A DNA stretch of 23,968 nucleotides, taken from contig CBFHLY010000035.1 in NCBI GenBank assembly GCA_965656785.1, positions 1 through 23,968 of the forward strand, in the 5' to 3' direction. The position numbers and the translations under genes are program-made. This document shows positions 8,193 through 14,389 of the stretch, one piece after another (position 1 is the stretch's first letter; each line of letters begins with the position of its first letter). The notes under the pieces were generated by a model. It ran no database searches. It saw only the letters and a program-made list of their open reading frames with translations, and was not told the DNA's origin. The DNA is from JALQTD01 sp965656785 (GTDB taxonomy: Bacteria; Bacteroidota; Bacteroidia; Flavobacteriales_D; Sanyastnellaceae).

Positions 8193-8501
8193 ATGGCGAA
8201 GGAGAGTTTCAAGGACCTGATTTCAGGGGACACGCCGGTTTTGGTGGACGTGTTCGCGGATTGGTGCGGACCGTGCCAAGCCATGATGCCCGAAATCGAC
8301 TCCCTGGCGGCTTCGCACGGCGATCAATTGCGGGTATTGAAAGTGAACATCGACCAAAACCCGCAGCTCGGTCAAGCTTTTGGCATCCGGGGCGTTCCCA
8401 CGCTTCTGCTCTTCAAGGCGGGCGAATTGGTGTGGCGCGCGAGCGGTTACCACACGAAATCCCAGCTTGAGTCTGCGGTAAAGCCGTTCGAAAACAACTG
8501 A
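8193..8501 (+). CDS. Thioredoxin
   Basis: 102 residues, the normal length for a free thioredoxin. The redox site WCGPC is at residues 24-28 after the strand VLVDVFAD, the cis-proline loop RGVPT lies near residues 74-78, and the domain ends in the usual amphipathic helix (KSQLESAVKPF). There is no signal peptide, so it is cytoplasmic. It starts three bases after the rhodanese stop, so the two form a bicistronic unit that ends at the intrinsic terminator 8517-8547. Its likely task here, inferred from the neighbours, is reducing persulfides loaded on the rhodanese, in addition to general disulfide reduction. I do not give a numbered trx symbol because paralogues cannot be told apart from sequence alone. 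Confidence 0.95.
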   Translation: MAKESFKDLISGDTPVLVDVFADWCGPCQAMMPEIDSLAASHGDQLRVLKVNIDQNPQLGQAFGIRGVPTLLLFKAGELVWRASGYHTKSQLESAVKPFENN

Positions 8502-8516
8502 GTGTACGCATAGTTC

Positions 8517-8547
8517 AAAAAAAGGAGGGTCATCGCCCTCCTTTTTT
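8517..8547 (+). terminator. Intrinsic terminator after thioredoxin
   Basis: GGAGGG (8524-8529) pairs with CCCTCC (8536-8541) around a six-base loop and is followed by six T; the A tract before it extends the stem and could allow termination in both directions. It separates the rhodanese-thioredoxin unit from the oxidoreductase gene. Confidence 0.9.
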
Positions 8548-8569
8548 GATTTATGCGACCGAGGTCACA

Positions 8570-8597
8570 TTTGCGCCTTCGGGGGTCGTGTAGTTTG
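8570..8597 (+). promoter_or_regulatory. Candidate promoter of the sulfide:quinone oxidoreductase gene
   Basis: A -33-like TTTG (8570-8573) is followed after 17 bases by TAGTTTG (8591-8597), a near match to the Bacteroidota -7 element. It lies after the terminator and 32 bases before the ATG, which supports separate transcription of the gene. Confidence 0.45.
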
Positions 8598-8629
8598 GAC
8601 GCGAAATACCTTTTGCAACGACACAGCTC

Positions 8630-9892
8630 ATGAGCAAACACCACCAAATCCTCATCGTCGGCGGCGGAACCGCAGGCATCATGACCGCGGCTCAGCTTCG
8701 GAATCACGACGCTTCACTCGACATCGCCATCATCGATCCGTCTAAGGACCATTATTACCAAGCAGCGTGGACCTTGGTCGGCGCAGGGACGTACAATTAC
8801 GCGAACACCCGACGCGACATGGCATCGCTCATTCCTTCCGGCGTGAAGTGGGTTCAGGATGGGGTAACGACCTTTGATCCCGCGAACAATTCGCTGAGCA
8901 CCAAGAGTTCCGGGGATTTGACCTACGACTACTTGGTGGTCTGTCCCGGGCTGCAATACGATTTGGATGGCATTGAAGGCCTGCGAGAGGCACTTGAGAC
9001 CGATTCGGTGTGCTCGAATTACATCGATCCGGAGAAGACGTGGCGCATCATCCAGAATTTCAAAGGCGGAAATGCGGTGTTCACGCAGCCTGCTACGCCG
9101 ATTAAGTGCGGCGGCGCACCGCAGAAAATCATGTACTTAGCGGATGACGCGTTTCGTAAGGCGGGGGTGCGCGACGATGCCGAGGTGATTTTTGCGACAC
9201 CGGGTAGCGTGATTTTTGGCGTGAAGGACTTTGCCAAAACCTTGACGAAGGTCATCAACCGCAAGAACATCCACCTGAAAACGTTCTACTCTCCGGTGAA
9301 AATCGACAGCGCGAAAAAGGAAATTCATTTCCGCTGGACGAAGGAAGAATCGGGCTGCGTCATCCAAAACGGCAACCCGCTGGGCGAAGACTTGGCAGGC
9401 GAAACCACCGTTGTGATGCCCTACGAAATGCTGCATTTGGCACCGCCGCAAAGCGCGCCTGAATTCGTGAAGGCGAGCCCGTTGGCGCACCAAGAGGGTC
9501 CTTCGAAAGGCTGGCTCAACGTGGACAAGTTCACCTTACAGCACAACGAGTTCCCGAATGTCTTCGGTTTGGGAGACGTGGCGGCCCTGCCCACTGCAAA
9601 GACCGGCGCGGCCGTTCGCAAGCAGGCTCCCGTGGTGGTGGACAACATCCTCACCCTCATCAAGATGAAGTCCATCGGGGAGAAGCGTTACGAAGGATAC
9701 AGCTCGTGCCCATTGGTGACGGGCTACGGCAAAATGGTCTTGGCAGAATTCAAGTACGACAACGTTCGCGACAGCGATCCCTTCCTCAGCAAATTCGTGG
9801 ACACCACGAAAGAGAACTGGAGCATGTGGATTTTGAAAAAATACGGTTTGCCCTACCTCTATTGGAACAAAATGATGAAGGGCAAGATGTGA
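8630..9892 (+). CDS. sqr: Sulfide:quinone oxidoreductase, type II (eukaryote-like)
   Basis: 420 residues. The FAD-binding Rossmann motif GGGTAGI is at residues 11-17. The HYYQAAWTLVGAG segment and the PIKCGGAPQKIMYLADD segment, with Cys160, strongly resemble mitochondrial SQOR; the second redox cysteine is Cys360 in YSSCPLVTGYGK. The second FAD contact NVFGLGDVAALPTAKTGAAVRKQAP lies near residues 314-338. The C-terminus is amphipathic and aromatic (WSMWILKKYGLPYLYWNKMMKG), as expected for monotopic attachment to the inner membrane. The enzyme oxidises sulfide, passes electrons to quinone and transfers the sulfane sulfur to an acceptor. The nearby rhodanese and thioredoxin fit that downstream step. 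It has its own promoter candidate and a strong terminator after it. Substrate specificity is inferred from family and cysteines. Confidence 0.88.
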   Translation: MSKHHQILIVGGGTAGIMTAAQLRNHDASLDIAIIDPSKDHYYQAAWTLVGAGTYNYANTRRDMASLIPSGVKWVQDGVTTFDPANNSLSTKSSGDLTYDYLVVCPGLQYDLDGIEGLREALETDSVCSNYIDPEKTWRIIQNFKGGNAVFTQPATPIKCGGAPQKIMYLADDAFRKAGVRDDAEVIFATPGSVIFGVKDFAKTLTKVINRKNIHLKTFYSPVKIDSAKKEIHFRWTKEESGCVIQNGNPLGEDLAGETTVVMPYEMLHLAPPQSAPEFVKASPLAHQEGPSKGWLNVDKFTLQHNEFPNVFGLGDVAALPTAKTGAAVRKQAPVVVDNILTLIKMKSIGEKRYEGYSSCPLVTGYGKMVLAEFKYDNVRDSDPFLSKFVDTTKENWSMWILKKYGLPYLYWNKMMKGKM

Positions 9893-9912
9893 TTTCCCGA
9901 CCAAACGAACCG

Positions 9913-9942
9913 AAAAAAGGAGGCCCTACGGCCTCCTTTTTT
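9913..9942. terminator. Bidirectional intrinsic terminator between convergent genes
   Basis: A perfect stem GGAGGCC (9919-9925) / GGCCTCC (9930-9936) with a four-base loop is flanked by six A and six T, so it can terminate both the oxidoreductase transcript and the convergent minus-strand gene. Its T run overlaps the stop codon (9943-9941) of the minus-strand gene by two bases. Confidence 0.92.
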
Positions 9943-10390
9943 ATTGCAAACGGTACCTCAAGCTGATGGCCCCTTCGTCGCCGACCAAGCCGCCAGCCCC
10001 GATGATGGCCAAGCTTGGTTTCCAGTCGGCGCTCAAGCTGATGGGGCCTTCGTTGATGCGGAATTCGATGCCGATGATGCCGTCGATGCCGATTTCGGTG
10101 ACCTCTGGACTCATGGCCAAATGGGGACCCGCTCCATAATACCACCGCAACGCCTCGGAAGCGAAGTCGTAGTTGTGCAATTCGTACAATGCGGCAATGG
10201 CCAGGGTGGAAGTGGATTCCGAAGCCCGAACGGTCACAATGCCTTCCACGGCTTCGGTGTCGCCTGAGAGGAACCATTTCAGCGCCAATCCGTTGGCCAA
10301 TCCTCCGCGGATTCCAATCGACGGGGACTCTTGTGCAAGGGCAACGCAGGTCATACCGAGCATCGCGAAGAGGAACAGGGTGTTTTTCAT
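9941..10390 (-). CDS. Small outer-membrane beta-barrel-like protein, function unknown
   Basis: 149 residues. A signal peptide is clear (MKNTLFLFAMLGMTCVALAQ). The rest alternates hydrophobic and polar residues in short strands separated by turns: SIGIRGGLANGLALKWFL, EGIVTVRAS, LAIAALYELHNY, LRWYYGAGPHLAM and ISLSADWKPSLAII, ending in ISLRYRLQ with a final aromatic-rich strand. This is the pattern of a small porin-family or OmpW/OmpX-size barrel, although I recognise no named family. There is no OmpA-like or SusD-like domain. It follows the DUF1573 lipoprotein gene by 70 bases, but a terminator lies between them, so it probably has its own promoter. Its own transcription ends in the shared terminator 9913-9942. 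Confidence 0.75.
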   Translation of the reverse strand: MKNTLFLFAMLGMTCVALAQESPSIGIRGGLANGLALKWFLSGDTEAVEGIVTVRASESTSTLAIAALYELHNYDFASEALRWYYGAGPHLAMSPEVTEIGIDGIIGIEFRINEGPISLSADWKPSLAIIGAGGLVGDEGAISLRYRLQ

Positions 10391-10409
10391 GCGAGCAGAA
10401 TGTTGAGCG

Positions 10410-10440
10410 AAAAAAACCCGAATGCCGGAGCATTCGGGTT
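10410..10440 (-). terminator. Intrinsic terminator after the DUF1573 lipoprotein gene
   Basis: CCCGAATGC (10417-10425) pairs perfectly with GCATTCGGG (10430-10438) around a four-base loop. On the minus strand the stem is followed by seven T (A run 10410-10416). It sits 20 bases after the stop of the DUF1573 gene. Confidence 0.9.
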
Positions 10441-10460
10441 GTACAGGATGGACCAGGCGA

Positions 10461-10967
10461 TTACTTCGCCATCATGGGGTTCGGGGTAACGTTCGCCTTG
10501 ATGGTCAAAATCGTCTGAGCAGGATCGGTGTTGGCATCGATGGTGACGCGCTTGGTTTGCGCATTCTTCTTGCCCTTGGAGTTGAACTTCACTTCGATGG
10601 TTCCTGTGGCTCCAGGAGCAATGGGCTCTTTCGGGCATTGGGGAACCGTGCAGCCACACGAGCCCTTGCAGTTGGACAACACGAGGGGCTCGCTACCGGT
10701 GTTCGTGAACTCGAACACGTGCGTGACCACATCCCCTTCGTTCATGGTGCCGAAATCGTGCTCGTATTCGGTGAAGGTCATCGTGGTCGTCGGCGCTGCC
10801 GGAGTGGCGGCCTCATCGCGTGCAGGGTCCATGGCCTTGTCGGGCTTGGCCTCGTTGGTGGTTTCCGTTCCGGCTGCGGTGGCGTTGGCTTCGCCGCCTT
10901 CAGCGCAAGAAAACAACGTGGTAGCAGCGGCAATCGCTGCCAAGAGCGGAAGTTGAGACAAGTTCAT
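10461..10967 (-). CDS. DUF1573 domain lipoprotein
   Basis: 168 residues. The N-terminus is a lipoprotein signal with lipidation site Cys21 in TLFSC. Residues 22-60 form a low-complexity Ala/Thr/Glu/Pro linker. The DUF1573 immunoglobulin-like domain covers about residues 62-160: it contains YEHDFGTMNEGDVVTHVFEFTN, the cysteine-rich core NCKGSCGCTVPQCPKEPI and GATGTIEVKFNSKGKKN. The family is abundant in Bacteroidota envelopes and has no defined biochemical role; it resembles ASH/MSP-type beta-sandwich domains. The S41 protease gene ends 32 bases upstream on the same strand, so the two may be co-transcribed, and the unit ends at the terminator 10410-10440. Confidence 0.88.
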   Translation of the reverse strand: MNLSQLPLLAAIAAATTLFSCAEGGEANATAAGTETTNEAKPDKAMDPARDEAATPAAPTTTMTFTEYEHDFGTMNEGDVVTHVFEFTNTGSEPLVLSNCKGSCGCTVPQCPKEPIAPGATGTIEVKFNSKGKKNAQTKRVTIDANTDPAQTILTIKANVTPNPMMAK

Positions 10968-10999
10968 CGTTGCGTATTTTGATTTGGTAAAATTAGGGT

Positions 11000-12607
11000 T
11001 TAGAACGTTCGGTGTGCGAGGTTGGTGCGATCAAACGTGCCGTCTTGAAGGACTTCGATCGCCCGTTGAAGCGACTCATTGAGCTCGCTGATGATGCGGT
11101 AAAAGGTTCCGCCTTCGTGGAGGTTTCTTCCGATCATGGCCCGCAAACGAAGCACGATGGCGTCGGACGAGCGCTCCCAATCCTCAGCGCTGAATTCGAC
11201 TCCTTCCTTCTCCACGAAAGCGATGAAGGCGTCGATTTCTTCCTGGGTGGGCTGGAATCCCTCCACGAAATCTTCTTCCGTGGGGTATTGCGCTTCTAGG
11301 GATTCGCGCAAGCTGTCCACATAAGTGAGGGCGTAGCGGCTATCGAGTCCTTTGCGCAAGATGTTCGTGAAGTATGGCGAATTGTCGGTTGTGTCAAGGG
11401 GCACGAACACGTCGGGCAAAATCCCGCCACCTCCGTAGACCGTGCGCTTGCGCAACAGGGTTCGGTATTGCAAGGAGTCCGGCAAATCGAGGCTGTCCAA
11501 TGACAACAATTCGCCGCTTTCATACCGTTCGTATTTCTCCTGGCGATAAGCGTCCACGCCATCGTCATACGGCTTCTGGATGCACCGACCCGACGGGGTG
11601 TAGTACTTCTGAACGGTCAGGCGGACCGCCGAGCCGTCCGGCAGGTTAACGGGGCGCTGGACGAGTCCTTTTCCGAAGCTCCGACGGCCCACAATCAAAC
11701 CGCGATCCCAATCTTGTACCGCGCCCGAGACGATTTCAGAAGCGGAGGCGGAACCCTGGTCGATGAGAACGCACAGCCGGCCTTCTTCGAAGCCCCCGCG
11801 GCGGAAGGCGTGCGTTTCCTCCTTCGGGAACGCGCGGCCTTCGGTGTAAACGAGCAACTTGTCGTCCGAGAGGAAGGTGTCCGCCATGTGGGTTGCGGTC
11901 CGGAGCATGCCGCCTCCGTTGCCTTGCAAGTCCAAAATGAGGTCCTTCATGCCCGCAGCTTTCAAATCCGCCAACGCTTCCATGAATTCTTCCATCGTCG
12001 TCTTCGCAAACCGGTTGACTTTGATGTAGCCGATTTCCGGAGTCACCATGAAGGCAGCGTCTACAGAGAAAATGGGAATCTTGTCCCGGATGATTTCAAA
12101 TTCAATCAAGCCTTTCACACCGGAGCGCTTGATGCCCACCGTAACCACCGTTCCCTTCGGGCCTTTCAACAGCCGCTGAACGTCTTTGTTGGTGACACCT
12201 GTGCCGGCAACCACCTCGCCATCAACGGTCACAATTCGGTCGCCCGCAAGGATGCCCAATTTCTCCGACGGACCTCCGGAAATCGGACTCACCACCATGA
12301 TGGTGTCCTTGAAGATGTTGAACTGAATGCCCACGCCTTCAAAATTGCCATTGAGCGGCTCGTCGGCTGCTTTAAGTTCCTCAGCTGGAATGTAAACCGA
12401 ATGGGGATCCATCTCTTCGAGCATGGCCACAATGGCCGATTCAACCAAGTCGCTTGCACTGACGGAGTCGACGTAGATTTCGTCGATGTAGTACAACAGG
12501 GTGCTGAATTTTTGGGCTTGTGCGTCGCGATCGGGGCTTTGGGCCCAAGCAATGGCGGGGAAAAAGAGAACTGCCAATGCGGCCCTGCTCAGAATCAATT
12601 TCAACAT
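11000..12607 (-). CDS. C-terminal processing protease, S41 family (Ctp/Prc)
   Basis: 535 residues, typical for Bacteroidota Ctp enzymes. A signal peptide (MLKLILSRAALAVLFFPAIAWAQ) directs it to the periplasm. An N-terminal helical region has the MDPHSVYIPAEE segment near residues 66-77; a PDZ domain follows at about 85-170 (EGVGIQFNIF, GDRIVTVDGEVVAG). The S41 catalytic domain runs from about 180 to 400, with GYIKVNRF, DLILDLQGNGGG, the nucleophile Ser288 in GSASASE and the general base Lys313 in FGKG. The Ser-Lys spacing of 25 residues equals that of the well-studied Prc enzyme. The last 130 residues are a helical extension. The family trims or degrades periplasmic proteins from their C-termini. 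It is divergent from the secreted endopeptidase gene across 129 bases (12608-12736) where I see no clear promoter consensus. Confidence 0.95.
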   Translation of the reverse strand: MLKLILSRAALAVLFFPAIAWAQSPDRDAQAQKFSTLLYYIDEIYVDSVSASDLVESAIVAMLEEMDPHSVYIPAEELKAADEPLNGNFEGVGIQFNIFKDTIMVVSPISGGPSEKLGILAGDRIVTVDGEVVAGTGVTNKDVQRLLKGPKGTVVTVGIKRSGVKGLIEFEIIRDKIPIFSVDAAFMVTPEIGYIKVNRFAKTTMEEFMEALADLKAAGMKDLILDLQGNGGGMLRTATHMADTFLSDDKLLVYTEGRAFPKEETHAFRRGGFEEGRLCVLIDQGSASASEIVSGAVQDWDRGLIVGRRSFGKGLVQRPVNLPDGSAVRLTVQKYYTPSGRCIQKPYDDGVDAYRQEKYERYESGELLSLDSLDLPDSLQYRTLLRKRTVYGGGGILPDVFVPLDTTDNSPYFTNILRKGLDSRYALTYVDSLRESLEAQYPTEEDFVEGFQPTQEEIDAFIAFVEKEGVEFSAEDWERSSDAIVLRLRAMIGRNLHEGGTFYRIISELNESLQRAIEVLQDGTFDRTNLAHRTF

Positions 12608-12736
12608 GAGGTGGTATTCGAGGTGCTCGATGAAGGCGCAATTTACCGATTTCAGTGGCGCAGGCCGGGGAGCGGAACGCTAATTTTCCCAAAGACTTTC
12701 GTGAACATCGTAACTTGTCGCCTTCAAAACCTCGCT

Positions 12737-14389
12737 ATGAAATTTTTGTCGCTGTTCGCGTTGTCCTTGCCCTTGGTGGCGTTCGCTCAAACCCAAATCA
12801 ACATTCAAGCCCCTGACGTTCAATCCTTGTGGGATCGAGCAGCTTGGCATGAAGCCGAAACGGGAAAGACGTACATCGGGGAAATCATTGAAACGGACGT
12901 CGATTTCTTTCAAGCCGCTACTTTGACCGAATTGCCGGACGGAGGGGTGCAGTGGCAGCTTGATTTGCGGATTCCGGGCGCACCGGCTCTTGCCGTTTAC
13001 TTCGACGCCTTCCACTTGCCGGTGGGGAGCGAATTGACCTTTTCCTCTCCTGAGGGAGCGTTCCCAGCGGTCTACCAGGACGCGTTGGTCGACGCTTCCG
13101 AGAACAACGAGCACGGATTGTTCGTCTCCGGGGAGGTGCCCGGAGAAGTGGTGCGCATGACGTACCGGGAAGCACCTGGAACCATCGGGCAGCCTCAATT
13201 GCACGTCAACGGTTTGGGGTACTTCATCCGTTACCTGTGGTTGCCGGAGGCGTTTGATTTGGTCGGAGATGGAGGCGATCGGGGGAGCGATTTTTGCGAG
13301 GTGGACGTGAATTGCCCGGAAGGCGCGGATTGGGTGTGCCAACGCGATGCCGTGGTTCGTTTGCGGGTTTCAATGGGCGGGGGGATTTTTTATTGCTCGG
13401 GCTCGATGGTGAACAACACCGCCCGCGATTGCCGTCAACTGCTGTTGTCCTCGTTTCACTGCGCCGACGACATGAGCGATTCGGATTGGGCGCTGATGAA
13501 GGTGCGCTACAACTACGAGTACTTGGAATGCGGAGGCACCGTCAGCCTCAACTCACACGACCGCACGGGGGTGATGTTCTTGACGTCTTCGGACGACATG
13601 GTGGGCTCCAACATCACCGGTTCGGATTTCCTGCTCGTGGAAGTGGAGGATCCCATCTTTGAGTCGTGGACGCCTTACCTCGCGGGCTGGGACGCGACGG
13701 GCATTCCCGCTCAAGAAGGGGTGGGGATTCACCATCCTTCAGGGGATCGCAAGAAGATTTCGACCACGTTCGACCCCGTGTCTTCGAGTTCTGCTTATGC
13801 CCCGGGCGCTCATTGGCGCGTCAGCTGGGACGCTACCGAGACGAATCACGGCGTCACCGAGGGGGGCTCGTCGGGTTCGCCTTTGTTTGACCAAAACAAG
13901 CGCATCATCGGAACCTTGACCGGCGGGAGTTCCTTCTGCACTTCCCCGAACTCGCCCGACTACTACGGGAAGCTCAGCTACCACTGGGACGGTCCCAATC
14001 CCATCCCGGCAGCGGAGAAACTCCAAGCCTTCCTCGATCCCGCTGGAACCGGCGAGGAAGTCCTCGATGGCACGTACATCGGCGACGGCACTTCCTGCGA
14101 ACCCGAGGATTTCTGCACCGCGCTGAGCGTCGAAAACACCTTGCTCACAAGCACGGCTTGGCAGCTGTACCCGAATCCCGCCTCGGATGTGGTTCGCATT
14201 CAATGGCCCGCTCAATTGCACGTCGTCGAACTCCGGATTTACGATGCGCAAGGACGCCGCGTGCAGGTGCTCTCCCAGGCGAATGGAATCAACGAGTTCT
14301 CCGTTTCCGGCTGGCCGTCAGGGCTGTATTACGTAACGGCTCGTTCGGCCTCGGGCGCTTCAGGTACCCAGTCCTTGCAAGTGCGCTGA
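12737..14389 (+). CDS. T9SS-secreted lysyl-endopeptidase-like serine protease
   Basis: 550 residues from ATG 12737, chosen because it opens a signal peptide (MKFLSLFALSLPLVAFAQ); the same frame is open far upstream but across the divergent S41 gene. After a prodomain of about 190 residues the chymotrypsin-fold catalytic domain begins near residue 195. The likely triad is His241 in LLSSFHCADD, Asp297 in GSDFLLVEV and Ser379 in TEGGSSGSPLF, in the order and context of Achromobacter protease I-like enzymes, which also share the GIHHPSGDRKKIS segment. Several Cys pairs suggest disulfides. A T9SS type A C-terminal domain covers the last 75 residues (LYPNPASDVVRI, WPSGLYYVTA, SLQVR). It should be secreted and either released or surface-attached. 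The residues before the His (SSF) differ from the usual TA(A/Y)HC. The stop directly abuts the stop of mutS2. Confidence 0.88.
   Translation: MKFLSLFALSLPLVAFAQTQINIQAPDVQSLWDRAAWHEAETGKTYIGEIIETDVDFFQAATLTELPDGGVQWQLDLRIPGAPALAVYFDAFHLPVGSELTFSSPEGAFPAVYQDALVDASENNEHGLFVSGEVPGEVVRMTYREAPGTIGQPQLHVNGLGYFIRYLWLPEAFDLVGDGGDRGSDFCEVDVNCPEGADWVCQRDAVVRLRVSMGGGIFYCSGSMVNNTARDCRQLLLSSFHCADDMSDSDWALMKVRYNYEYLECGGTVSLNSHDRTGVMFLTSSDDMVGSNITGSDFLLVEVEDPIFESWTPYLAGWDATGIPAQEGVGIHHPSGDRKKISTTFDPVSSSSAYAPGAHWRVSWDATETNHGVTEGGSSGSPLFDQNKRIIGTLTGGSSFCTSPNSPDYYGKLSYHWDGPNPIPAAEKLQAFLDPAGTGEEVLDGTYIGDGTSCEPEDFCTALSVENTLLTSTAWQLYPNPASDVVRIQWPAQLHVVELRIYDAQGRRVQVLSQANGINEFSVSGWPSGLYYVTARSASGASGTQSLQVR

Noticed and set aside
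11714..12736. Upstream extension of the secreted endopeptidase.
   Set aside because: It runs across the S41 protease gene; a clear signal peptide starts at 12737.
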